Below are positions 8,364 through 15,374 of a stretch of 18,909 nt of DNA, piece after piece. The position numbers and the translations under genes were made by a program. Each line of letters starts with the position of its first letter. The first letter of the stretch is position 1. The notes beneath the pieces are model-generated. The model saw nothing but the letters and a program-made list of their open reading frames with translations, made no database searches and was not told where the DNA came from. Source of the DNA: Spirochaetaceae bacterium (GTDB taxonomy: Bacteria > Spirochaetota > Spirochaetia > Sphaerochaetales > Sphaerochaetaceae); the NCBI GenBank assembly GCA_016649775.1, contig JAENWY010000016.1, positions 1-18,909 on the forward strand, written 5' to 3'.

Positions 8364-8648
8364 TTGTTTCTCCTATTAAATTAATAATGTAATATATTTC
8401 ATTATATTATTATTATAATATATAAAAATACTATTTTAGTCTATTAATTAAAAAATCATATTTTATTTTATTAAAAAAATTTTTACAAATAATTTTTTTA
8501 AATTAGTACTTTCATTTAATAAAAAAATTTGAATATAATAGTAGCTAAAATTGAAAAACAATGGTATTATAAATCTTATCATTAAAGATTTTCCATTACT
8601 AAATTTTCACTAATGTTGATAAATTTATTTTTTAATGAATTGTTATAA

Positions 8649-8676
8649 TTGACAACCTTAGTAATATTATTAATAT
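8649..8676 (+). promoter_or_regulatory. Possible promoter upstream of parA
   Basis: A perfect TTGACA (8649-8654) is followed, 16 bases on, by TAATAT (8671-8676), a four-of-six match to the -10 consensus. If used, it would give a leader of about 220 bases carrying the hairpin at 8734-8759. Confidence 0.4.
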
Positions 8677-8733
8677 GAAAAAACTACTTGCAACTATAAT
8701 AACATAGTAATAATATAGTAAATATGCATATTT

Positions 8734-8759
8734 AGAATTAGATTTTATAATCTAATTCT
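8734..8759 (+). promoter_or_regulatory. 11-base-pair perfect inverted repeat in the parA leader
   Basis: AGAATTAGATT (8734-8744) pairs perfectly with AATCTAATTCT (8749-8759) around a four-base loop. Only two T follow, so it is a poor terminator. As DNA it is a near-perfect palindrome that a dimeric ribbon-helix-helix protein could bind. It could equally be an RNA leader element. Confidence 0.45.
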
Positions 8760-8903
8760 TGTATTATAATAATATCAGTTTTAATATATACTTAGAGTAT
8801 AGTTATATAAAAAATATAAATAATTATATAATTTTTATATTTAATTTGTATTTATTGTATCAGTTTAATTATGTATGTTATTTTAAGATTAAAGGGTTTA
8901 TAT

Positions 8904-9665
8904 ATGACAAAGACTATAGCATTTCATCTTCAGAAAGGTGGTGTTGGGAAAACTACTATTTCAGGAACCTTGGCTTGCCAATCAGCATTAGCAGGTATTC
9001 CAACATTATTAGTTGATCTTGATCCTCAAGGTAATGCATCTTCATGGTTTTTATCAGAAACACCAAAACATGAACTTGCTGATGTAATTCAAGGTAAATG
9101 TTATGCAGATGATGCAATTATTCAAGTTAATAATATTCCAAATCTTTATATTCTTCCTACTTTTGGTATTGGTGGAACTTTGAAGCAATATTCAGAAACT
9201 AAGTTAGCTGATGAACCTTTTGTTATTCAGGATTTGATTCAAGAGTTTAAGGGAAAATATGAACATGTTATATTAGATCTTTCTCCCGGCTTAGGTAGAT
9301 TAGAAAAATCTGCTTTAATTGCAAGTGATGAGGTTTTAACTCCTATGACACCTGAGGCTTTTAGTCTTGATGGTTTAGAAATTTTTATAGATGAGTTAGC
9401 TCGTCTTAAAAAGAATTTTAGGTTACCAATAATACATGAAAGAGTAGTTATAAATTCTTACGATGAAAGGATTAAACAACATAGAGATATCTACAATTCA
9501 GCTAAGAAAGGTAATTTTAGAATTTATATGATACCAGTTGATCCTGTATTTAGAAAATCACAGGAACTAAAAATAGCTCCACAATTATATAGGGAGAAAG
9601 GAAAGAGTTTAAAACAAAAAACTCTTTTGGCTTTTGAGTTAATGGAAAAAGAGGTTTGGAATTAA
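8904..9665 (+). CDS. parA: ParA-family partition ATPase (short, type Ib-like)
   Basis: A 253-residue P-loop ATPase of the ParA/MinD/Soj superfamily, which positions DNA or protein cargo on the nucleoid. It has the deviant Walker A KGGVGKTT (11-18) with the signature Lys11. It also has LLVDLDPQGNASS (35-47, switch I/A') and HVILDLSPGLG (Walker B). There is no N-terminal helix-turn-helix extension, as in the small type Ib ParA/ParF class. The start is ATG 8904, eight bases after AAAGGG (8891-8896). An upstream in-frame start at 8871 would add eleven residues ahead of the Walker A strand and has no ribosome site. The next gene starts two bases after the stop, so the two are certainly co-transcribed and probably act together. 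Whether it segregates a chromosome, an integrated element or another cargo cannot be told from sequence. Confidence 0.9.
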   Translation: MTKTIAFHLQKGGVGKTTISGTLACQSALAGIPTLLVDLDPQGNASSWFLSETPKHELADVIQGKCYADDAIIQVNNIPNLYILPTFGIGGTLKQYSETKLADEPFVIQDLIQEFKGKYEHVILDLSPGLGRLEKSALIASDEVLTPMTPEAFSLDGLEIFIDELARLKKNFRLPIIHERVVINSYDERIKQHRDIYNSAKKGNFRIYMIPVDPVFRKSQELKIAPQLYREKGKSLKQKTLLAFELMEKEVWN

Positions 9666-9667
9666 GA

Positions 9668-9916
9668 ATGGCATTAAAAAAACGTGTATTAAATACAGAG
9701 AATAGGGCTACTGAATTATTTAGTGAAAAACCAGGCAGAACTGCTAGTACAAAAGAGAAAAAGATATTAACAACCTTCTCAATTGAACCTTCATTTAAAA
9801 GCTCATTAGAATTTCAATTTGATGAAATGGGTTTAGGTTGGGCTTCTGGTCTTCGTTTTTCTCTAAAATATTTTCAAAAGAATTTTAAATTCAATACTGA
9901 TGATGAATCAGAATAA
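9668..9916 (+). CDS. Small ribbon-helix-helix-like partner of ParA
   Basis: An 82-residue basic protein immediately downstream of parA. Residues 1-30 are Lys/Arg-rich and probably flexible (KKRVLNTENRATELF). The C-terminal part fits a ribbon-helix-helix fold: a strand ILTTFSIEP, helix FKSSLEFQFDEMG, a tight turn at GLGWA, and helix SGLRFSLKYFQKNF. A mobile basic tail plus an RHH core is the architecture of ParG/Omega-type centromere-binding proteins that stimulate short ParA ATPases and repress their own operon. The ATG at 9668 was chosen over an in-frame TTG at 9656 because GAGG (9651-9654) is one base from the TTG; the ATG is 13 bases away. The assignment rests on fold pattern and context, not on strong sequence identity. 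Confidence 0.65.
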   Translation: MALKKRVLNTENRATELFSEKPGRTASTKEKKILTTFSIEPSFKSSLEFQFDEMGLGWASGLRFSLKYFQKNFKFNTDDESE

Positions 9917-9948
9917 AATTTATTAATATTATTTATAATAATTAATAT

Positions 9949-9974
9949 AATGCTCTAATGAAGAGCATTTTTTT
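9949..9974 (+). terminator. Rho-independent terminator of the parA operon
   Basis: ATGCTCT (9950-9956) pairs with AGAGCAT (9962-9968) around the loop AATGA, with a further A-T pair possible. A T-run follows to 9974. It lies 33 bases after the RHH-like gene. Confidence 0.85.
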
Positions 9975-10003
9975 ATATAGTAAGTATTCTTTTATTTACA
10001 TTC

Positions 10004-10027
10004 TATTATACCTAATTGGGTATAATA
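10004..10027. promoter_or_regulatory. Perfect 9-base-pair palindrome upstream of the GH13 gene
   Basis: TATTATACC (10004-10012) and GGTATAATA (10019-10027) are perfect inverted repeats with a six-base spacer. The site lies 72 bases before the extended -10 box. The two-fold symmetry suits a dimeric regulator's operator. No T-run follows, so termination is unlikely. No regulator gene adjoins it except the ParA/RHH pair. Confidence 0.35.
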
Positions 10028-10098
10028 AATTATTATATCAGAAATATTTAAACTTTATAATATTTAATATTAAAAGAAATGTGTATTTTTGATTTTAG

Positions 10099-10107
10099 TG
10101 CTATAAT
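10099..10107 (+). promoter_or_regulatory. Extended -10 promoter for the GH13-like gene
   Basis: TGC followed by a perfect TATAAT (10102-10107) forms an extended -10 element, which can work without a good -35 box; none is seen at the right distance. Transcription would begin near 10114. This supports translation from the GTG at 10141 rather than the ATG at 10123, which would have almost no leader. Confidence 0.6.
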
Positions 10108-10140
10108 GTCTAAATATTATAAATGAAAGGTGTTTTTACT

Positions 10141-11742
10141 GTGGAAGTTGCATGGTGGCAAAAGGAAGTAATATATCAAATTCTTACTAGAAGCTTTATG
10201 GATAGTAATGATAATGGTATTGGTGATATTAATGGAATTCGTGCACGCTTAAATTATATTAAAGATTTAGGTGTAGGTGCTATTTCATTATCTCCTTTTT
10301 TTTCTACAACTTTTTATGATAGTGGTTATGATGTTGTAGATTTTAAAGAAGTTGATAATAAATTAGGGAATTTAGAGAGTTTCGATGCTCTATTAGATGA
10401 TTTACACAAATTAGGTTTAAGATTAATTATTGATATGCCGGTTGATTTTACATCAATTGAACATCCATGGTTTAAGGAAAGTTGTAGCTCTAAAGATAAT
10501 GTTAGGAGTGACTATTATATTTGGTCGGATGAAATTCCTAATAATTGGCTTTCCAAATACAGTGGTAAGGCTTGGTCTTTTAATAAGGAAAGAGGTCAAT
10601 ACTATATGCATTCGTTTTTTAAAGAAGAACCTGATTTAAATTGGAGATCTGAGGCTGTAATTGATGAATTTTTATCAATTTTTAGATTCTGGTTTGATCG
10701 AGGAGTTGATGGAATTAATGCGAATGCTATAAATTTAATAGTTAAAGACAAAAATCTTCGCGATAATCCTAGATATCCAGGTTTTAGAAAATCTTATCAT
10801 ACACAACGTCATATTTTTGATCGTAATCGTCCTTATTCTCATCGAAGAGCTAAAAGTTTGCGTGCAATTTGCAATGAATATGAAAATCAAGATAAGATAT
10901 TATTAGGTGAGATTATTGTTGAACAACCAGGAGAACCTGAACTAGCAGCTTCCTATTATGGAGGAGCACAAAAGGATGAACTAAATCTTGTATTTGATTA
11001 TACTTTTGTAAATATTCCCTTTAAACCAAAAACCTGGGTTGATGCTGCACAAAGGTGGTATGATGCTACTGATGTTTGTTGGCCTTGTTGGATCCTATCG
11101 AATCAATTTAAACCTCGAATCAGAACTAGATTTAATGGAAATATTGACCAATCAAGATTAGCTGCAATGTTTTTATTAACACAGAAAGGCACCCCTTTTA
11201 TCTATTATGGTGAAGAGTTGGGAATGGAAGACTCTAGTGTTAGTAGAAATAGAGCTGTCGATATTATTGGAAGAAAACATATGTTTTCTAGTAGAGGCCG
11301 TGATGGTGCTAGATCTCCTATGCTTTGGACTTTAGAAAAAAATGCCGGTTTTTCAAAAGTTACTCCTTATTTACCATTAGCTAACAAAGAAGAAAACAGT
11401 GTAGAAGTACAAAAAAATAAAACTAATTCGTTATACAGTTCTTATAAAAAATTTATTGAGCTAAGAAAAACCCATGAAACTCTAATTACTGGTGATATTA
11501 CAATAATTGATGTTCATGATGATAATTTAATTTGTTACTTAAGAACTTCAGAAGATGAAGCTTTACTGGTTATTTTAAATTTCACAAAACATAAAAGAAA
11601 AATTAAATTATCTGAAATAGGTCTTCCTTTACAAGCTGATAATTTAATTTTTTCAACGAATATAGTTAAGAAGCCAACATTAGATAAATATGTTATTATA
11701 TTAGATAATTTTGAAGGTGCTATATATTCTCTTGATTTATAA
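10141..11742 (+). CDS. GH13 alpha-glucosidase/alpha-amylase-family pseudoenzyme
   Basis: A 533-residue full-length homologue of GH13 alpha-glucosidases (oligo-1,6-glucosidase type): WWQKEVIYQI, GIGDINGIRARLNYIKDLGV, the domain-B marker EPDLNW and a C-terminal beta domain. Start GTG 10141 has AAAGGTG (10126-10132) eight bases upstream; ATG 10123 has no ribosome site. The active site is dismantled. Region I, normally D-x-V-x-N-H, is DMPVDF (98-103). Region II, normally GFR-x-D, is GINAN (191-195), so the nucleophile Asp is Asn195 and the conserved Arg is Asn193. Region IV, normally NHD, is NQF (321-323). Only the acid/base region III Glu257 (LLGE) remains. The frame is intact over 1.6 kb, so the protein has probably been kept for another role, such as carbohydrate binding or partner support. 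It has no signal peptide and should be cytosolic. Glycosidase activity is not expected. Confidence 0.88.
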   Translation: MEVAWWQKEVIYQILTRSFMDSNDNGIGDINGIRARLNYIKDLGVGAISLSPFFSTTFYDSGYDVVDFKEVDNKLGNLESFDALLDDLHKLGLRLIIDMPVDFTSIEHPWFKESCSSKDNVRSDYYIWSDEIPNNWLSKYSGKAWSFNKERGQYYMHSFFKEEPDLNWRSEAVIDEFLSIFRFWFDRGVDGINANAINLIVKDKNLRDNPRYPGFRKSYHTQRHIFDRNRPYSHRRAKSLRAICNEYENQDKILLGEIIVEQPGEPELAASYYGGAQKDELNLVFDYTFVNIPFKPKTWVDAAQRWYDATDVCWPCWILSNQFKPRIRTRFNGNIDQSRLAAMFLLTQKGTPFIYYGEELGMEDSSVSRNRAVDIIGRKHMFSSRGRDGARSPMLWTLEKNAGFSKVTPYLPLANKEENSVEVQKNKTNSLYSSYKKFIELRKTHETLITGDITIIDVHDDNLICYLRTSEDEALLVILNFTKHKRKIKLSEIGLPLQADNLIFSTNIVKKPTLDKYVIILDNFEGAIYSLDL

Positions 11743-11757
11743 AAAAAAAGAAAAAAA

Positions 11758-11788
11758 AGATAACAGTCAATAATGATTGTTATCTTTT
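11758..11788. terminator. Bidirectional terminator between the GH13 gene and the DUF6930-like gene
   Basis: A 12-base-pair stem pairs AGATAACAGTCA (11758-11769) with TGATTGTTATCT (11774-11785), with one G-U pair and a four-base loop. An A-run precedes it (from 11741) and TTTT follows, so it can act on both strands between two convergent genes. Confidence 0.8.
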
Positions 11789-11809
11789 AAAAGCAATTAT
11801 TTTAGTTAA

Positions 11810-13093
11810 TTAACAGCAACAACTTCCTCCTTCACAGGAGCCTCCATTTTTACCATAATCGACTAAACTTTCTTCATCTTTTTTAATTGTATCTTCTTCT
11901 TTTTCTTGATTGTCACATTTACAAACATGATTTTCATCATGGTGTCCGCAACAACCGCCTCCTACATTTCCCTCGCCATGAGGGTCTCCACAACTGCAAC
12001 TATGTTCTTCTTTATCTTCGGCTTTAACTACAGGCTGTCCGCCGTTTTGTAGTAAATGCGGTAATTGAAGAGCAAAGTCCATATATTTATCGTCAGCGTC
12101 ATCTTTAATAATTTTAATGTCAGTACCTTTTAATACTCCTTTCAAATAATTAAATGATCTACTTCCATAAGTATGGATAGCATCTGGTCTATGATTTTTT
12201 GCAAATAGGTCTAAAATAATTAAAGGATAAGCTTTCATCTCATTTTCTAAATGAAAACCCAACTTCAAATCAACAATTTCCATTGTTTTAATATTTCTAA
12301 GAAGGAAACAATATGGATATTGAGGTTTTCCCCCTTCTTTTGTAGTATAAGGAGCAGGTAAAAGATATATGGTAAAATCAAAAACCTCACCATAATTCTT
12401 TTTTTCTTTTTTGACTTCTTCAACAAGTACAGAGGGAACTTCAATAACAGGATCATTATCTTTTTTTGGAGCTAAGTCAAACCAATCAAAGGGTTCTGGA
12501 GAAAAAGAAATGCTTTCGTTATCAATTTTTGCACAAGGTATATAATCAATTTTATCACTATCTTCTAAATTTAAAGAATCAAACCAAGGTTGGAAAGTTG
12601 TAGTTGCTGAAATTTTACCAAATTTAGAAAAATAAGTTTTTGACTTAATTAGAGCTTCTAAAATCTTACCAAAAACTACTTCTTCTTCATCTATTAAATT
12701 ACGGCGTAGTGTATTCTTTTCTGCTACTGAATATAAAGGATTATATGAATTTTCATCAATTTCAAATCCTTGGTTAAGGATTTCAGCTTTTGTTGCCTCA
12801 TCCATATCAACTGGCAAGAATAAATTTAATTCCATGCAATTTAAAGTCATAAAACTTTCAAAGTTTTCTAATTCATTCTTTGGTTCATCATCAAATTCAA
12901 ATAAAGAAGTTAAACTTTTTAAGCCGTCAATACCCTTCATTATTCTAATTGATAAAGGAATTTCAGTATTAGAACAATAAATATAATATCTTGTCATATC
13001 TATATCTAAGGCAAAGATGTCGTTTGTTCCTAAAAACTCCCATATTTTATTTGAAAGAGCTTTGTTTGTAATTTCTACAAATTTTTTATTCAT
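11810..13093 (-). CDS. DUF7309/DUF6930-like protein with Cys/His-rich C-terminal tail
   Basis: A 427-residue cytosolic protein of unknown function. Its N-terminal part (KFVEITNKALSNKIWEFLGTNDIFALDID) recalls DUF7309. The segment around 235-340 (YPYCFLLRNIKTMEIVDLKLG, then LFAKNHRPDAIHTYGSRSFNYL) recalls DUF6930. Both names are from memory of Firmicute-type proteins and need a profile search. The last 64 residues (364-427) are unlike the rest. They hold 10 Cys and 5 His (for example SCSCGDPHG, GGCCGHH, VCKC), a Lys/Glu linker and a terminal GGSCEGGSCCC, which looks like a metal-binding tail. The ATG at 13093 is preferred: GGAG lies nine bases upstream, whereas the in-frame ATG at 13108 overlaps that site. 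It starts 21 bases after the rep-like stop, so the two share an operon. Confidence 0.6.
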   Translation of the reverse strand: MNKKFVEITNKALSNKIWEFLGTNDIFALDIDMTRYYIYCSNTEIPLSIRIMKGIDGLKSLTSLFEFDDEPKNELENFESFMTLNCMELNLFLPVDMDEATKAEILNQGFEIDENSYNPLYSVAEKNTLRRNLIDEEEVVFGKILEALIKSKTYFSKFGKISATTTFQPWFDSLNLEDSDKIDYIPCAKIDNESISFSPEPFDWFDLAPKKDNDPVIEVPSVLVEEVKKEKKNYGEVFDFTIYLLPAPYTTKEGGKPQYPYCFLLRNIKTMEIVDLKLGFHLENEMKAYPLIILDLFAKNHRPDAIHTYGSRSFNYLKGVLKGTDIKIIKDDADDKYMDFALQLPHLLQNGGQPVVKAEDKEEHSCSCGDPHGEGNVGGGCCGHHDENHVCKCDNQEKEEDTIKKDEESLVDYGKNGGSCEGGSCCC

Positions 13094-13114
13094 ATTGTAT
13101 GTCTCCATATTTTT

Positions 13115-15133
13115 TTATTTTTCATTGTTTTGTTGCATTCTAGCTAGTCTTTCTTTAAGTGCACTAAATCCACTTTTTATCTCTGTTGTAGAAGCAATTT
13201 TGTTTGGATCTTGTTCATCTATTAATGCTGGTGGTAGTTCATCAATAAATCGAGATTGTAGGCTTAGAATTAAATCTTTACCTCTTTGTCTTTTTCTACA
13301 AGAGCTAATTATTAATTTTCTTTTTGCTCTTGTTATAGCAACATAGAAAAGTCTTCGCTCTTCGTCAATGTTTTTTGGATCTTCTTCTAAACTTCTTTGG
13401 CTTGGAATAATATGATCCTCAATTCCTACAAGGAACACTGTATCAAATTCAAGACCTTTAGAAGCATGCATTGTCATTAAGTTTACAGCTCCTTTATTAT
13501 CTTCTTGATTTTCTTTTCCAATTAAGGCAATACGATTAATCCATGCTTGCATATCTTTATCCTTATTAAAAGGATTTCTTTCCCATTTTGCAAGCATCCC
13601 ACATAAAATATCAATACCCTTTAATTTAAAATTAACGGCTTTTTCCGTATCATTTAGTTCTATTAAATAGTCTCTATAATTTATTGATTTAATAAGCATA
13701 CGTAATACTTGATTCCTTTGGCCTTCTTCGTCTTCAAATTTACGTGTATAGTATTCAATTAATTCCATGAACTTAATTAATTTCTTCTTTGTTCCTTCTT
13801 TTATAGAAGGATCCGTAGAAGTGGCCATATAACACAAGGAGCTATATAGGGACATATTTCGATTATCAGCAAGTTTCCTTAGTTTTTCAACAGTTATTCT
13901 ACCTATACCTCTTCTTGGTGTATTAATAATTCTTAAAAGATTTACATCATCATCCGGATTTGCTATAACCTTCAAATAACTAATTATATCTCTTGTTTCT
14001 TTTCTATCAAAAAGAGATTGAGTTCCTGTAACTCTGGTTTCGATATCCCTTTCCATAAGAGCTGCCTCAAATGAAGGAATTAGTGCATTGGTTCTTGATA
14101 ATATAGCAAAGTCACTTAATGATCTATTTTCACTTAGGTGTTGATCAATAATTTGTTGTGTTACAAGAGAGGCTTCAAGTTCTCCAGTTGAAGGGTGCAT
14201 TAAATATATAGATGCACCTTTATTTGATTCCGTCCAAAGCTTTTTTTCTTTTCTTTCTTTGTTGTTGATTATTAGATTATTAGCTGCCTCTAATATTGTT
14301 TTACTTGATCGATAGTTTCTCTCCAACATTATTTCTTTTCTTTCAGGAAAATCTTGTTCAAACATAACAATATTTTGGTAATTAGCTCCTCTCCAAGAAT
14401 AAATACTTTGATCATCATCTCCAACTACACAAAGATTTCTAGACTTTTTAGCTAAGTCTTTAATTAAATTGTACTGTGAAATAGATGTATCTTGAAATTC
14501 ATCAACCAAAATATATTGAAATTGATTAGCCGTTTTATCAAGAATATCAGGAAACTTCACGAATATTTCTTGAGGCTTTACAATTAAATCATCAAAATCA
14601 ACAGCATTATATGCTTTTAAATGTTTTTCATATTCACTAATTATTAATTTAGTTTGTTCTCCTGTTTTTTCAGTAATTATAGCTCTATTTGTCTTAACTT
14701 TAGAAATCATTTCTCCTAATTCTCTAACATCCACTGAATCAAGAGGAATTCCAATATTAAGTACTACTTGTTTAATTAATGTAATTTTGTCAGTTGCATC
14801 ATAGATGGTAAAATTGTTTTTCCATCCAAGGTGTTGAATATGCTGTTTTAACAATCCAAGTCCAAATGAATGAAAGGTAGTACTACTAAGATTTTTTTGT
14901 TTTGTTTTGGTTAATTGATCAATCCTATCACTCATTTCTGTGGCAGCTTTATTTGTAAATGTTAGAGCAAGTATATTTTTTGCATCAATACCACTTTCTA
15001 GCATATGCGCAATTCTATAGGTAAGCATTCTTGTTTTACCAGAACCCGCACCAGCAATAATAAGTACAGGACCTTCAATGGTAGAAGCTCCCAAATATTG
15101 TTCATTATTTAATTCATTTTTCAAATCTATCAC
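13115..15133 (-). CDS. rep: UvrD/Rep-family superfamily 1 DNA helicase, Rep-like
   Basis: ATP-driven 3'-5' DNA helicase acting in replication restart and repair. Its 672 residues match the length of E. coli Rep (673). All SF1A motifs are present: Q motif LNNEQ (8-12), Walker A GAGSGKT (28-34), Ia LTFTNKAATEM, II VDEFQDTS, III GDDDQSIYSWRGA, IV LERNYRSS, V TMHASKGLEFDTVFL, and VI EERRLFYVAITRAKRKL. HLKAYNAVDFDDLI and the ANPDDD/NTPRRGIG region look more like Rep than PcrA or UvrD; those remain alternatives. The start codon is GTG at 15133, with AGAGG six bases upstream. It heads a two-gene operon with the DUF6930-like gene. The C-terminus after motif VI is short and Lys/Arg-rich. Confidence 0.93.
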   Translation of the reverse strand: MIDLKNELNNEQYLGASTIEGPVLIIAGAGSGKTRMLTYRIAHMLESGIDAKNILALTFTNKAATEMSDRIDQLTKTKQKNLSSTTFHSFGLGLLKQHIQHLGWKNNFTIYDATDKITLIKQVVLNIGIPLDSVDVRELGEMISKVKTNRAIITEKTGEQTKLIISEYEKHLKAYNAVDFDDLIVKPQEIFVKFPDILDKTANQFQYILVDEFQDTSISQYNLIKDLAKKSRNLCVVGDDDQSIYSWRGANYQNIVMFEQDFPERKEIMLERNYRSSKTILEAANNLIINNKERKEKKLWTESNKGASIYLMHPSTGELEASLVTQQIIDQHLSENRSLSDFAILSRTNALIPSFEAALMERDIETRVTGTQSLFDRKETRDIISYLKVIANPDDDVNLLRIINTPRRGIGRITVEKLRKLADNRNMSLYSSLCYMATSTDPSIKEGTKKKLIKFMELIEYYTRKFEDEEGQRNQVLRMLIKSINYRDYLIELNDTEKAVNFKLKGIDILCGMLAKWERNPFNKDKDMQAWINRIALIGKENQEDNKGAVNLMTMHASKGLEFDTVFLVGIEDHIIPSQRSLEEDPKNIDEERRLFYVAITRAKRKLIISSCRKRQRGKDLILSLQSRFIDELPPALIDEQDPNKIASTTEIKSGFSALKERLARMQQNNEK

Positions 15134-15374
15134 AAACTACCTCTATAACTATAAAGTCTTAGGCACTATATCACAGAATAAAAAATAAAACTTTAGATTT
15201 TTAAACTTTTAGTAATGCGTGCAAAAACAATTGATTAAAACTGCTAGACATTGATTAAGCTACAAAATAACTATAAAGTGTGTAATAATTAACTTAATTT
15301 AATAGTAGTAACAAATAAAATGGCACCTGATATTACAATAAGATGACTAAATAACTAATAATTATGTTAAAGAA
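15134..15374. repeat. Intergenic region with two short direct repeats
   Basis: No gene is seen. The 13-base word ATAACTATAAAGT occurs at 15145-15157 and 15267-15279. The 9-base word ATTGATTAA occurs at 15231-15239 and 15250-15258. On the minus strand the first repeat contains TTTATAGT, a possible -10 for rep. No clear terminator was found for the DUF362 gene, so its transcript may run on into rep. Confidence 0.35.

Larger units (their letters stand above)
8364..8903. other. 540-base AT-rich intergenic region between asnA and parA
   Basis: No convincing gene is present. The region must hold the divergent promoters for asnA and the parA-like gene. It contains long A/T tracts, a short inverted repeat AAATCTT (8571-8577) with AAGATTT (8585-8591), and a promoter-like TTGACA at 8649. 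Three TAGTAA-type repeats lie at 8659, 8705 and 8716, and a strong hairpin at 8734-8759. In type Ib partition loci the centromere lies upstream of parA, so this is the natural candidate for such a site. That is inference. Confidence 0.5.

Noticed and set aside
8675..8707. Ten-residue leader peptide (MKKLLATIIT) upstream of parA
   Set aside because: No ribosome site; its start overlaps the predicted -10 box, so it would not be in the transcript.
8871..8903. Longer N-terminus for ParA
   Set aside because: No ribosome site; ParA proteins begin just before the Walker A strand, matching the ATG at 8904 with AAAGGG upstream.
10123..10140. ATG start for the GH13 gene
   Set aside because: It lies only about nine bases after the predicted transcription start and has no ribosome site; GTG 10141 has a well-placed AAAGGTG.
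13094..13108. Upstream ATG for the DUF6930-like gene
   Set aside because: Its bases overlap the GGAG that serves the ATG at 13093, and it has no ribosome site of its own.
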